The translations under genes were made by a program, and so were the position numbers. A stretch of DNA of 64,000 nucleotides, taken from positions 1 to 64,000 of the forward strand of contig PKXH01000092.1 in NCBI GenBank assembly GCA_003133405.1. Direction: 5' to 3'. The first letter of the stretch is position 1, and each line of letters opens with the position of its first letter. Source of the DNA: Acidimicrobiaceae bacterium. GTDB taxonomy: Bacteria; Actinomycetota; Acidimicrobiia; Acidimicrobiales; RAAP-2. The notes beneath the pieces were generated by a model. That model searched no databases. It saw only the letters and a list, made by a program, of their open reading frames with translations, and had not been told where the DNA came from. Below are positions 50,969 through 60,208 of this stretch, one piece after another.

Positions 50969-51603
50969 GAGACGAGCGAATCGGTCACTCGTAAACTTGC
51001 GCCGATACTAAAACCGATGGTCGCGGCGAAAAAGGCCGTTCCCACGCCGACGGTACCCCCCATCAACCACCCAACGAGCAGGACCAAGACCTCCAAGGTG
51101 AGACGGACGTAGACCACACTGACGCCCAAGCGCCGGTGCAAACTCGTCATGAGTCCGTCGCGCGGACCAGGTCCAAGTCCGGTCGTGAGATAGAGCGCGC
51201 TACCAACCCCAATGACGAGGACCGCGCCGACCACGTAGAGGGACTTGAGCCAGTAGGCGTGGGGTACGGCGAGATTCGTAGAGACCAAGTCCAACACGTA
51301 GGCGATGACGATCAAGTTCGCGATGGTGCCAAAGCCCGGTCGCTCTCGAAGAGGAAACCATGCGACCAACACGACGAGACTTATGACGGCCGTCGACCAG
51401 CCGAGCGACCAGTTGGCGTGCTTGGAAACGCCCTGGGCGAAGACCGTCCACGGGGTGGCCCCCCACTGGGATTGGACCAGCAGTCCTTCGCCGAGTCCAA
51501 AGAGGGAGAGTCCGAGCAGTAGCGGTAGGGCCATGCGAGGACGAAAGGCCCAGGGACTGGCCGCTCGCCACGGCGTCACGGGAATCTTGTGGCTGAGTCT
51601 CAT
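50953..51603 (-). CDS. YczE/YitT-like membrane protein
   Basis: GLGEGLLVQSQWGATPWTVFAQG, GLGPGPRDGLMTSL, GGTVGVGTAFFA. Confidence 0.75.
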   Translation of the reverse strand: MRLSHKIPVTPWRAASPWAFRPRMALPLLLGLSLFGLGEGLLVQSQWGATPWTVFAQGVSKHANWSLGWSTAVISLVVLVAWFPLRERPGFGTIANLIVIAYVLDLVSTNLAVPHAYWLKSLYVVGAVLVIGVGSALYLTTGLGPGPRDGLMTSLHRRLGVSVVYVRLTLEVLVLLVGWLMGGTVGVGTAFFAATIGFSIGASLRVTDSLVSWFSS

Positions 51604-51688
51604 CGTCGAAGCAACGCTAGTGGGCCAACTTTTAGGAGCTCCACGTGCTCAAGGGCTTATGGAACGTTGCGGCGATCTATTTGGCGAC

Positions 51689-53653
51689 TTAGACCAGGTC
51701 CCAACGGTGTCGCGACTCAATCAACTGGTTGATGGCCGCGGCCGGCATCGGCCGGGCCAGGAAATAGCCCTGACCTCGTTGACAGCCCATGGCGCGAAGT
51801 TGAGCGAGTTGACTCTCGTTCTCGATTCCCTCGGCGGTCACCGACAGTTTGAGCGCGTGGGCCATGGCCACAATGGCCTCTACGAGCGCCGTGTCCGAAG
51901 AGTCGATGCCGAGTCCCTTCACAAAGCCCTGGTCAACTTTCAGCTCATCGATGGGGTATCTCTTCAAACGCCCTAGCGACGAGAAGCCGGTACCAAAGTC
52001 GTCGATCGAGAGTCGTACACCGAGTTCCTTGAGTTCGGCGAGGGTTTTACCGAAGTAGTTGACGTCGTCCATCAACACACTCTCGGTCAACTCAAAGCAG
52101 AGTCCCTCGCCCGAGAATTTCGTGCGTTCTAACGTCCTTTGGGTCACTTCCACGATGTCCGCCGCCATCATCTGAAGTACCGAAACGTTGACCGCCACGG
52201 TCACGTCGTGACCGCCGGCGTGCCAAAGCGCCAATTGCGCGCACGCCTGCTCGACGACCCAGGCCCCGATTTCGTCGATGAGGCCCATCTCTTCTGCGCA
52301 AGGGATGAACTCCACCGGATTCACGGGTCCCAGTTCGGGATGATTCCAGCGAAGTAGAGCCTCGGCCGACGCCATGAGGCCCGTCGTCAGATCAACGATT
52401 GGTTGATAGTAGACGGACAGCTCGTCTCGCTCCAACGCCCTACGCAATCCGACCATCAAGATGGCTCGCCGCTCGGACTTCCAGCGAAGCGATTCATCAA
52501 AGTACTCAATTCGGTTGCCCTCCTGCTCTTTGGCGCGAGAGACGGCGATCTCGGCGTCGCGCAACATGCCCGCGGCCATAGATTCCTCGGTGGCCATAAT
52601 GACGCCGAGGCTGGCCGTGACGAGTAGTTGGTGACCCATGTGTTGGAACGGCTCTCGAATCGCATCTAGGACCAGACGCGCGAGCGTCCCGGTCTCTAAT
52701 GCCGTGTTGTCATCACAGACGATGATGAACTCGTCCGCGCCGACGCGGGCGACCGAGTCAGCCGGACGAATCACGGCGATCAAACGTTGCGCGACTTGCC
52801 GGAGGAGTTCATCGCCAAAATCGTGTCCCAGCGAGGAGTTGATCAGTTTGAAGTGGTCGAGATTTAGGGCAATCACGCCCAGGCCAATCCCCAAGCGCCG
52901 CGTGCGGCTTAATCCCTTTTCCAATCGACTGATCAACAGCGCTCGATTGGCGACACCGGTGAGCGGGTCGTGCAGACTCGCAAAGTCACGCTGGTCGTCA
53001 ATCTTTTTCTGGTCGGTGAGATCGGGCATCTGGGCGACGTAGTGCACCGGCTGACCATCCTCGCCCCGAACGATCGAGACGTACGCCGACGTCCACACGA
53101 AGGTGCCGTCGAATCGAACGAAGCGCTGCTGGTCAACGTAACCATCTTCACCCGCGAGAATCTGGCCAATCACCACTTGCCATTTCTCTACGTCGTCGGG
53201 ATGGGTGTAGTCGGTCCATTGGTGCCCAAGAATGGCGCTGAGGGGCTGACCGAAGAGTTGACAGGCGGCCCGATTAACGTGCCGCAAGGTTCCATCCAGG
53301 CCGATGATGATGGTGGCGATTCCCGACTGGTCGAATGTCAGGTCACTGTAAGTATCTGGCGCCTTGCCGTCAGCCGTCGAAAGCGAATCAAAGAACGATT
53401 GCACTTTGACTTCGTGCGCACTGGGCAAACCCAAAAGACGGTTGGCTTTCAACTCATAGACGTTTCGGCGGCCTTCGTGCCGGCGAACGAGATAGTCGTT
53501 CTCGACGAGGTCGGCGACGATGCCCTGGGCCGTTCGTTCGCTGATCTCCAAGGACGCCGCGATCTCGCGAATTCGAATTCGTTGGTTTTTCTCGATGAGC
53601 AAGAGAGCGTTCCCGTGATTCGTTAGGAGTGAGTAGTCAAGAACTTTGCTCAT
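51689..53653 (-). CDS. Winged-HTH / PAS / GGDEF (GADEF) / EAL protein
   Basis: N-terminal RIREIAASLEISERTAQGIVADLVENDYLVRR; PAS; HDPLTGVANR...RVGADEF; AEALLRW, SIDDFGTGFSSL, ELKVD, TAEGIEN. Confidence 0.9.
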   Translation of the reverse strand: MSKVLDYSLLTNHGNALLLIEKNQRIRIREIAASLEISERTAQGIVADLVENDYLVRRHEGRRNVYELKANRLLGLPSAHEVKVQSFFDSLSTADGKAPDTYSDLTFDQSGIATIIIGLDGTLRHVNRAACQLFGQPLSAILGHQWTDYTHPDDVEKWQVVIGQILAGEDGYVDQQRFVRFDGTFVWTSAYVSIVRGEDGQPVHYVAQMPDLTDQKKIDDQRDFASLHDPLTGVANRALLISRLEKGLSRTRRLGIGLGVIALNLDHFKLINSSLGHDFGDELLRQVAQRLIAVIRPADSVARVGADEFIIVCDDNTALETGTLARLVLDAIREPFQHMGHQLLVTASLGVIMATEESMAAGMLRDAEIAVSRAKEQEGNRIEYFDESLRWKSERRAILMVGLRRALERDELSVYYQPIVDLTTGLMASAEALLRWNHPELGPVNPVEFIPCAEEMGLIDEIGAWVVEQACAQLALWHAGGHDVTVAVNVSVLQMMAADIVEVTQRTLERTKFSGEGLCFELTESVLMDDVNYFGKTLAELKELGVRLSIDDFGTGFSSLGRLKRYPIDELKVDQGFVKGLGIDSSDTALVEAIVAMAHALKLSVTAEGIENESQLAQLRAMGCQRGQGYFLARPMPAAAINQLIESRHRWDLV

Positions 53654-53691
53654 TGGAAATCAGTTCTTTGGCGCACTTAGACGATATTAAC

Positions 53692-53703
53692 GCAAATATT
53701 TGC
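53692..53703. promoter_or_regulatory. 12-bp perfect palindrome GCAAATATTTGC about 39 bp upstream of the wHTH-EAL start
   Basis: Sequence symmetry and position; chance occurrence possible. Confidence 0.3.
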
Positions 53704-54367
53704 ATTTATCACAAAAGCAGTAAGTTAATACCTGATACGTATTGCCTATTTTGACCGGTCTTTCCTGACCATACGCACACCAGAGAATTTATTCGGCTTT
53801 AACGACCTCTGGCGATTCCAAGGATGGCAGCGACCAACGAATACTTCACTTAATCAGGAACTCCGCAATGACGAGTTCTACCGCGCGTGGGAACTGGTCA
53901 ACCGTTGCCACGCCTGCAGGAGACGGAACGTCTCGACACTCACCCTGGCGCACCCGTACCACGGGCACCACGTGCGCGCTGGCGGCGGCGGCTGGCGTTG
54001 ATGCCCCGATGAGCGTCGTACCCCACAGCAACGCCCAAGAGAGCGAAAACGTGCTTCGTGTGCGACCACCAGACCATGCTCATGCGTCTTCTCTCTGAAG
54101 ACCCGGCCCAGATGCCTAGAGGTTCGCGATCTAACAGTTACTTAATCTCCCCTTCATCCTAAGTCCAGCGCGTTGCTTTTCCCTCTAGAAGAGCCGTTTC
54201 AATGCCGAAATGAATAATTGGAACTAAGGGGAGCACTAATAGACACGCCGTAACCTCCGCCACCATTTCAATACTCAGGCTTTACGCAGGAAGCAGCCGG
54301 GTCACTTAAGAACTCCGAGGTAGTTTCGACGGTGAAGTATCCCCACGAGATCCCCCGGAGGTGTGTC

Positions 54368-54970
54368 TTGCGTGCACGAATTCATCCTGTAAAGGAGACG
54401 TGTTGGAGCAAGTTAGTGAGTTGCTCTGCGGCGTTCACCATCATCGCGACTCTCGGTGTCTGGGGCCTCTCGAGTCCGACGATCTCGTCCGCTTCAACGA
54501 CACCCACGTGCGCGACGTCAGACCTCGTGGTGTGGCTCAACACCACCGCAAACGGCACGGCGGGTAGTGACTACTACAACGTCAACTTCACCAATCTCTC
54601 GTCACACTCATGCACCCTCGAGGGCTATCCCGGCGTGTCGGGCCTTTCGCTCGGGAGTACCCAACTCGGCAGCGCCGCCGCACGCGACGCGGCCCATCCC
54701 GCCAAATTGCTCACTCTCGCCAGCGCTCGCACCGCGACGGGGCTGGCGGCCGCGAACGCCCACAATTCGGCCACGGCCATTCTTCAGATAACGGACGTGG
54801 GGAACTTTTCCTCTGGGACGTGCGCACAAGTAACAGCGGCCGGACTACGCGTCTATCCCCCGGCCCAGACCACGGCGAAGGAGATTCCCTTTCCCTTCGT
54901 GGCGTGCTCGAAGACTGGTCCGCGTTATCTGCACGTCGAGGCAGTTCAAAAGTACGTCGCGACACAGTAG
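54368..54970 (+). CDS. Secreted DUF4232-like protein
   Basis: Signal peptide; DYYNVNFTNLSSHSCTLEGYPGVSGLSLG; TTG start with GGAGG upstream proposed. Confidence 0.75.
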   Translation: MRARIHPVKETCWSKLVSCSAAFTIIATLGVWGLSSPTISSASTTPTCATSDLVVWLNTTANGTAGSDYYNVNFTNLSSHSCTLEGYPGVSGLSLGSTQLGSAAARDAAHPAKLLTLASARTATGLAAANAHNSATAILQITDVGNFSSGTCAQVTAAGLRVYPPAQTTAKEIPFPFVACSKTGPRYLHVEAVQKYVATQ

Positions 54971-55032
54971 TCATCGCCGAGTCCTCTTCCGCGACGAAGT
55001 ACCGAGAGATTAAAAGACGGCTTGGTGCTCGG

Positions 55033-55106
55033 TGGGCGCTGCAGGACTCGAACCTGCGACCTCAGCCGTGTGAAGGCTGCGCTCTAACCAGCTGAGCTAA
55101 GCGCCC
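55033..55106 (-). tRNA. tRNA-Val (anticodon CAC)
   Basis: Acceptor GGGCGCT/AGCGCCC, anticodon loop TTCACAC, T-arm GCAGGTTCGAGTCCTGC. Confidence 0.95.
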
Positions 55107-55169
55107 GGGAGCCTCATGCTACCGGCTTGGAATGATGAATTCATTTGCATTGCGCTGTAGCCTTCAGCC

Positions 55170-55829
55170 GTGCCAGAAAACACCGACTCGCCGGCGCCGC
55201 TGACGTCGCGACTGCGCCGGGCCCGACGACCTTCGCTGGCCCCTCGAGAAGTGGTCCTCGGCCTCGATAACTTCGAGCGAACGATCAGTCTTGTGGGCGC
55301 AGGCACCGCCCTCATCTTCGCCCTCGCGACCATCGTCGAATGGGCCCGCAACGCAGCCACCATCATCACGCAGGCTCCCTCGAAGACCAACACTTGTGCC
55401 AAGGGTTTTCACCTCGTGAAGACGCTCTGCCAAGAGGTAACTCATACCTCGCGCAGCGAGTGGGAGGTGCGAGTCCTCTTCATCGCGGTCGTGGCCCTGT
55501 GCATTTTGTTCTTCGCCCTTCGCCGCAAGCGCGCGGGCGTTGCCTGTTTCGCAATCTTCTTGGGCCTGGGCCTCGGCATCAGCACGGGGCTCGTCTTCTT
55601 CTTGTTGGGCGCCTGGCTGATCGTACGGGCGTACCGACTGCAGAAGTACGGTGACGCCAGTTTCTTTGGCTCGAACCGGGTAGCCAAGGAGACCGGCCAA
55701 GCCAAACGCGCGGATCGCGCGACGAGGGCGAGCGCCAAGAACGAGACCGCACCGGCCCCGTCAAAGTCCACCGCGCCGCCTTCGGCGTCCAAGCGCTACA
55801 CCCCCAAAAAGCCTCCCCGCCGTCGCTGA
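55170..55829 (+). CDS. Hypothetical membrane protein with basic Ala/Lys-rich tail
   Basis: Three predicted TM segments; no family recognised. Confidence 0.6.
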   Translation: MPENTDSPAPLTSRLRRARRPSLAPREVVLGLDNFERTISLVGAGTALIFALATIVEWARNAATIITQAPSKTNTCAKGFHLVKTLCQEVTHTSRSEWEVRVLFIAVVALCILFFALRRKRAGVACFAIFLGLGLGISTGLVFFLLGAWLIVRAYRLQKYGDASFFGSNRVAKETGQAKRADRATRASAKNETAPAPSKSTAPPSASKRYTPKKPPRRR

Positions 55830-55832
55830 ATC

Positions 55833-56567
55833 ATGACCAGATTAGGCATGGACTATCCAACAAAGTGGGGCCGAGGATACAGCGCGCGCTTCGCTCGACA
55901 CATCATCCACAGCTACCTCATGGGACCGTACGTCCGTTACCTCACCACGCTCGAGGTTCGCGGCGTCGAGAACATTGTGGGCAGCGGGCCCTTTATATTC
56001 GTCGCCAATCACTCGAGCAACGCCGACACCATCATCCTGCTGTCGGCGCTTCCGGCCAAGGTTCGCCAACGCACCGTGGTCGCCGCGGCCATGGACAGCT
56101 TTTTCATGAACGCCCGCGACGCCTTCAAGACCGTGCTGGTCTACAACGCGATTCCCGTTGACCGGTTGAAGGTCAATCGGCGTAGCGCCCAAGTGGCCCT
56201 CGAACTCGTCGAAGACCATTGGAATCTCGTCATCTACCCCGAGGGCGGTCGCACCCCTGACGGCAACCTTCACGAGTTCAAGGGCGGCGCGGCGTATCTG
56301 GCGGAGCGCTCGAAGGCGACGGTCATCCCGACGTATCTTCACGAAGCCGGGATGCTCAAGGGACCCAAGTACGCCAAGGCCCCCCGGTACGTCGACGCAC
56401 CCAATCAGCGGCGCCATCACGTCATCGTGGCTTTCGGTGCGCCGATGGGATGCGAAGTGGGCGAGAACATGCGCCGCTTCAACGTTCGAATTGAACGCGC
56501 GGTGGCCGCGCTCGGCCGTGAGGTGAGCGGTGATCCGACCTACGGGGAAATCGTCGGCGGGGACTAA
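55833..56567 (+). CDS. PlsC-like 1-acyl-glycerol-phosphate acyltransferase
   Basis: NHSSNAD (HX4D), YPEGGRTPDG. Confidence 0.88.
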   Translation: MTRLGMDYPTKWGRGYSARFARHIIHSYLMGPYVRYLTTLEVRGVENIVGSGPFIFVANHSSNADTIILLSALPAKVRQRTVVAAAMDSFFMNARDAFKTVLVYNAIPVDRLKVNRRSAQVALELVEDHWNLVIYPEGGRTPDGNLHEFKGGAAYLAERSKATVIPTYLHEAGMLKGPKYAKAPRYVDAPNQRRHHVIVAFGAPMGCEVGENMRRFNVRIERAVAALGREVSGDPTYGEIVGGD

Positions 56568-57241
56568 CGCGCGAGGAGCGCTCGACGCTCTTCGTAGAGT
56601 TGATCGGCCACCGTGGGCAGCGGAGCGAGTTCACGACCGAGGACCCGTTCGAGCACCTCGTCGGCGAACCAGGGATTCATCGCCAACACCGGGCCGTGCG
56701 CGTAGCTCGCCCAGACGGTGGAGGTTGTATAGCCGTCGACCGTGCCGTCGTTGCCGCGGCCTCGCTCGACGACGCCGAATGGTTCGACCCCTGGACCCAA
56801 TGTGGTGCGTCCCCCGTGATTCTCAAAGCCGACGAGGAGTCTCTCGTTCACCCGAACGACGAGATCACCAACCGAGCGACGCTCCCCGCGGTGCGTCACC
56901 ACATCAACGAGGCCCAGTCCTTCGTATTCGTCGTCGCCCTCGACGGCAAAGCTCGTGCCGAGAATCTGAAGTCCCGCGCAGACCGCGAGGACGTAACGTC
57001 CGTCGCGGACCCTTAATGGAAACGTGGATCGGCGCAGTAAGTCTGCCCCCAGGCGTTGTGGTCCGTCCTCTCCCCCACCCAGGAGATAGATCGAGGCGTC
57101 CGGCACGTCATCGTCGATGCCCACGCTGATGACCTCAACGTCGAGCCGGCGGCGGCGTGCGCGCTCGGCCAACACCAGGGCGTTGCCCCCGTCCCCATAG
57201 GTGCCCAGCAACTCGGGGTAAAGAAGGCCAATGGTCAGCAC
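56564..57241 (-). CDS. gatD: Lipid II glutamine amidotransferase subunit GatD
   Basis: YPELLGTYGDGGNA, VCAGLQILG, ENHGGRT; GTG start overlapping murT stop. Confidence 0.9.
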   Translation of the reverse strand: MLTIGLLYPELLGTYGDGGNALVLAERARRRRLDVEVISVGIDDDVPDASIYLLGGGEDGPQRLGADLLRRSTFPLRVRDGRYVLAVCAGLQILGTSFAVEGDDEYEGLGLVDVVTHRGERRSVGDLVVRVNERLLVGFENHGGRTTLGPGVEPFGVVERGRGNDGTVDGYTTSTVWASYAHGPVLAMNPWFADEVLERVLGRELAPLPTVADQLYEERRALLAR

Positions 57242-58449
57242 GCGCTCGACCTCGCGCGCCACTCTTGAAAGGCGGTGTAGTTGGCCAGTAGCGCAACCGG
57301 ACCTGGCGAAACTGGGATTGACGTGTCGTCACTGACCACGACGTAGTCGACGTTCGCGTAATCGAGCCGCGTCGCCAGGTCCAGTCGGCGATCTCCGAAA
57401 CAGAAGACGCGGTGACCCCGCAACATTTCAAAGGGCACGTCGTAGAGCCACGACGGATCATGTCCGTCGGCGACGCGCGCGTTGATCGCCACCCACACGT
57501 TCGAGTCATCGCGCTCGAGTGTCACCAGCATGGCCGCAAAGCCGGCCGGATTCTTGGCCAACAAGAGGCGAAGCAGGTGACCGCGCCAGCGACGAAGACT
57601 AAATCGTCCCGCCACGTTGGTCAGGGCGTTCACTCTGGCCAAGGCCGCCGTCATATCGGCGCCCACGAGCGAGAGCGCAGTCAGCGCCATGGCGGCGTTG
57701 GCTTCGTTGAACGCACCGGGCAGCTTCAATGCGAGGACCAGCGGCGTACCTCGCACAACGAGGCCTTCGCGAAGCGTCGTGACCACGTCCGATGGCTTGG
57801 CGAAACCACAGTCGCACCACCACGACGCCTCGGTGAAGTGGAGGGGCTGGGTACAGTGCGGGCACGAAACGGCGTCGGTCGTCCACGGTGTTGGTACGTC
57901 GCACCAGGCCACGCTGGCCGCGAGCTCAGCGGCGTACACGACCAGCGGGTCGTTCGCGTTGGCGATGACGTCGGTCTCTTTCGCGTCCGCTAGCAGCACT
58001 CGCCACCGTTCAGCGATCTGGCGCACTTCGTTCGCGCGATCGAGCTGGTCCCGGGAAAGATTTAACAGAGTGATCGTGCGCGCGCTGGTCGCCTGGGCCA
58101 CGTGCGCCAACCACGATTCGTCGACTTCCAGGACCGCCGAACGACTTTTCGACGCCGCGAGCGCGGCGACGAGCCCGGCGGCCATGTTCGAGCCAGTGTC
58201 ATTCGTCGCGACGTCGCCGCCCCATCCCGCGGCGATCATGGCCGACGTGGTCGTCTTACCGTTGGTTCCACTCACCAGAATCACTTGTCGGCGCTGGGCG
58301 AGATTGGCCAAGAGCTGGGGCGCGAGAGCCAGCCCCACTCGGCCGCCAATGACGGTTCCCGAACCCCGAGAAGTGAGGCGAGAGAGGGAGTTGATCGCAA
58401 CGACGGCCCACTTGGCGACGTCGTCACGCAGAGAGGACCCACGTGGCAT
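57235..58449 (-). CDS. murT: Lipid II isoglutaminyl synthase subunit MurT
   Basis: VSGTNGKTTTSAMIA, Cys4-type CPHC...CDCG, DPSWLYDV. Confidence 0.9.
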   Translation of the reverse strand: MPRGSSLRDDVAKWAVVAINSLSRLTSRGSGTVIGGRVGLALAPQLLANLAQRRQVILVSGTNGKTTTSAMIAAGWGGDVATNDTGSNMAAGLVAALAASKSRSAVLEVDESWLAHVAQATSARTITLLNLSRDQLDRANEVRQIAERWRVLLADAKETDVIANANDPLVVYAAELAASVAWCDVPTPWTTDAVSCPHCTQPLHFTEASWWCDCGFAKPSDVVTTLREGLVVRGTPLVLALKLPGAFNEANAAMALTALSLVGADMTAALARVNALTNVAGRFSLRRWRGHLLRLLLAKNPAGFAAMLVTLERDDSNVWVAINARVADGHDPSWLYDVPFEMLRGHRVFCFGDRRLDLATRLDYANVDYVVVSDDTSIPVSPGPVALLANYTAFQEWRARSSAC

Positions 58450-58478
58450 CAAGGCAACGCTAACAACCCCCTAACGGC

Positions 58479-58511
58479 AAAAGGACCAACCGGGGGGCGG
58501 TTGGTCCTTTT
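58479..58511. terminator. 13-bp perfect stem hairpin, 7-nt loop; reads into TTTT on both strands; lies in the murT leader
   Basis: AAAAGGACCAACC-GGGGGGC-GGTTGGTCCTTTT. Confidence 0.8.
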
Positions 58512-58525
58512 ACAAAACCTTGGGA

Positions 58526-58549
58526 TTACTCAAGGGGGGGTTTGAGTAA
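58526..58549. repeat. Second hairpin with homopolymer loop
   Basis: TTACTCAA-GGGGGGGT-TTGAGTAA. Confidence 0.6.
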
Positions 58550-58581
58550 AGCAGGCTGTCATCAGTATGGCGGTCCTCGGT

Positions 58582-58631
58582 GTATCTAGCAAGCGAATAG
58601 TAGAGATACTTCGCATCTATATAGTAGATAC
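58582..58631. promoter_or_regulatory. Nested dyad abutting the LysR start codon
   Basis: GTATCTA(58582-58588)/TAGATAC(58625-58631) and GCGAA(58593-58597)/TTCGC(58610-58614). Confidence 0.45.
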
Positions 58632-59561
58632 ATGGAGATTCGCCAGTTAGAGGCCCTGATCAGTATTAGTGAACACGGCACCTTCTCTCGCGCCGCCGAG
58701 GCGCTCGGCACAGTTCAGTCCAATATCTCGAATCGGGTGGCTCGCTTAGAACGCGAACTCGGCACCGAGTTGGTCGATCGGGCCACGGGAAACTTGACCG
58801 AGTCCGGCACCATTGTCGTGGGGCGCGCACGGCGAATACTCGTCGAACTACGAGCAATTGCGTCGGACGTCTCAGAACTCAACGCGGACATCTACGGTCA
58901 GGTGACCCTCGGGATGATCGGCACGGCCGGTCGCTGGATTGTGCCCCTGCTACTGGAGAACCTGCGAAAGCGCTACCCGCATATCAACCTCCAAATCAGC
59001 GAGGGGACCAATTCGGCGATCGAACCTCGCCTCGTCAACGGCCATCTTGACCTCGCAGTCCTCGCGTGGCCCGTTCGGGCCGAAGAACTCACCGAGATCG
59101 ATCTCTTTACGGAAGATCTGGTGGTCATCGCGGCGCGCAATCATCCACTCGCCCAACTCAAAGGTCCTCTTTCTTTTTCCACTCTCGCTCAGTACGAGAT
59201 CCTTCTACCAATGCGCGGCACGCCAATTCGTCGAGAGATTGACGAGGCGGCTCAACAAGTGGGCATTGAGTTACATCCCTTGATCGAGCTCGACGGTCTG
59301 CGAACGATTGCCTCAATGACCTTCGACGGACACGGCCCGTCGATCTTGCCGGCCACCATGTTGTCCCCTCACCTTCGGGCCAACTTCGTCGCTCTGCCAA
59401 TTGAGAACATAGCGAAGCGCCGCGTCGTGCTGGCGACTCGACAGTTCGGCTTTCCGGCGGCACCGGTTCGGGCCATTCACGCCCTCTTGCTTGACGTCGT
59501 CGCGCACGCCACCAACGTTCCCGACGGCGTCTATCTGCCCTCCGCGACTTCTCTGCAATAG
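58632..59561 (+). CDS. LysR family transcriptional regulator
   Basis: N-terminal HTH MEIRQLEALISISEHGTFSRAAEALGTVQSNISNRVARLERELG. Confidence 0.92.
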   Translation: MEIRQLEALISISEHGTFSRAAEALGTVQSNISNRVARLERELGTELVDRATGNLTESGTIVVGRARRILVELRAIASDVSELNADIYGQVTLGMIGTAGRWIVPLLLENLRKRYPHINLQISEGTNSAIEPRLVNGHLDLAVLAWPVRAEELTEIDLFTEDLVVIAARNHPLAQLKGPLSFSTLAQYEILLPMRGTPIRREIDEAAQQVGIELHPLIELDGLRTIASMTFDGHGPSILPATMLSPHLRANFVALPIENIAKRRVVLATRQFGFPAAPVRAIHALLLDVVAHATNVPDGVYLPSATSLQ

Positions 59562-59568
59562 TCATTAG

Positions 59569-60198
59569 GTGCCCGCGCCCCTATCACCCAAGGAGATCGC
59601 CGCCACGATCGTAAAGCGAGATCGAGCCTTCAGAAAACTCATCCAGAAGGTGGGACCGCCGCCGCCACGGCGAAGCGCCCCGGTTACACAACGGTTCCCG
59701 ACCCTGGCCCGTTCGATCACCTATCAACTCTTGGCGGGAAAGGCGGCCAACACCATTCATCAACGCGTGATCGATCTCTGCGATGGCAGCGTCAGCGCCG
59801 AGTCCATCACCAACGCCGGTCATGAACGACTGCGCGCCGTCGGTCTGTCGAACGCGAAAGCTGCCGCCATGCTCGATCTGGCCGAGCGAACCCTCGATGG
59901 ACGTATCCAGTTGGCTCGGCACGGAAGGATGAGTGATCAGGACGTCCTCGTCGACGTGGTGGCCGTACGCGGCGTCGGGCCGTGGACCGCGCAGATGTAC
60001 TTGATGCACACCCTCGCGCGCCACGACGTATGGCCGGCGGGCGACTTTGGCGTGCGCAACGGCTGGTCGATCGTGCACGATCTCGACGAACTGATTAGCG
60101 AGGGCGATCTGCGAAGAGAAGGCGACGTTCTCACCGGGGTGCGTTCTGACGTGGCGTGGTACTGCTGGGAGGCCGTTGGCCTGTCGCGCGCAAAGTAA
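59569..60198 (+). CDS. HhH-GPD DNA-3-methyladenine glycosylase (AlkA-like)
   Basis: SITYQLLAGKAANTIHQR, VRGVGPWTAQMYLM, WPAGDFGVRNG. Confidence 0.88.
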   Translation: MPAPLSPKEIAATIVKRDRAFRKLIQKVGPPPPRRSAPVTQRFPTLARSITYQLLAGKAANTIHQRVIDLCDGSVSAESITNAGHERLRAVGLSNAKAAAMLDLAERTLDGRIQLARHGRMSDQDVLVDVVAVRGVGPWTAQMYLMHTLARHDVWPAGDFGVRNGWSIVHDLDELISEGDLRREGDVLTGVRSDVAWYCWEAVGLSRAK

Positions 60199-60208
60199 CC
60201 TCGCAACC

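Noticed and set aside
50108-51112. 334-aa plus-strand ORF
   Set aside because: Overlaps the LysE and YczE genes antisense; no family features
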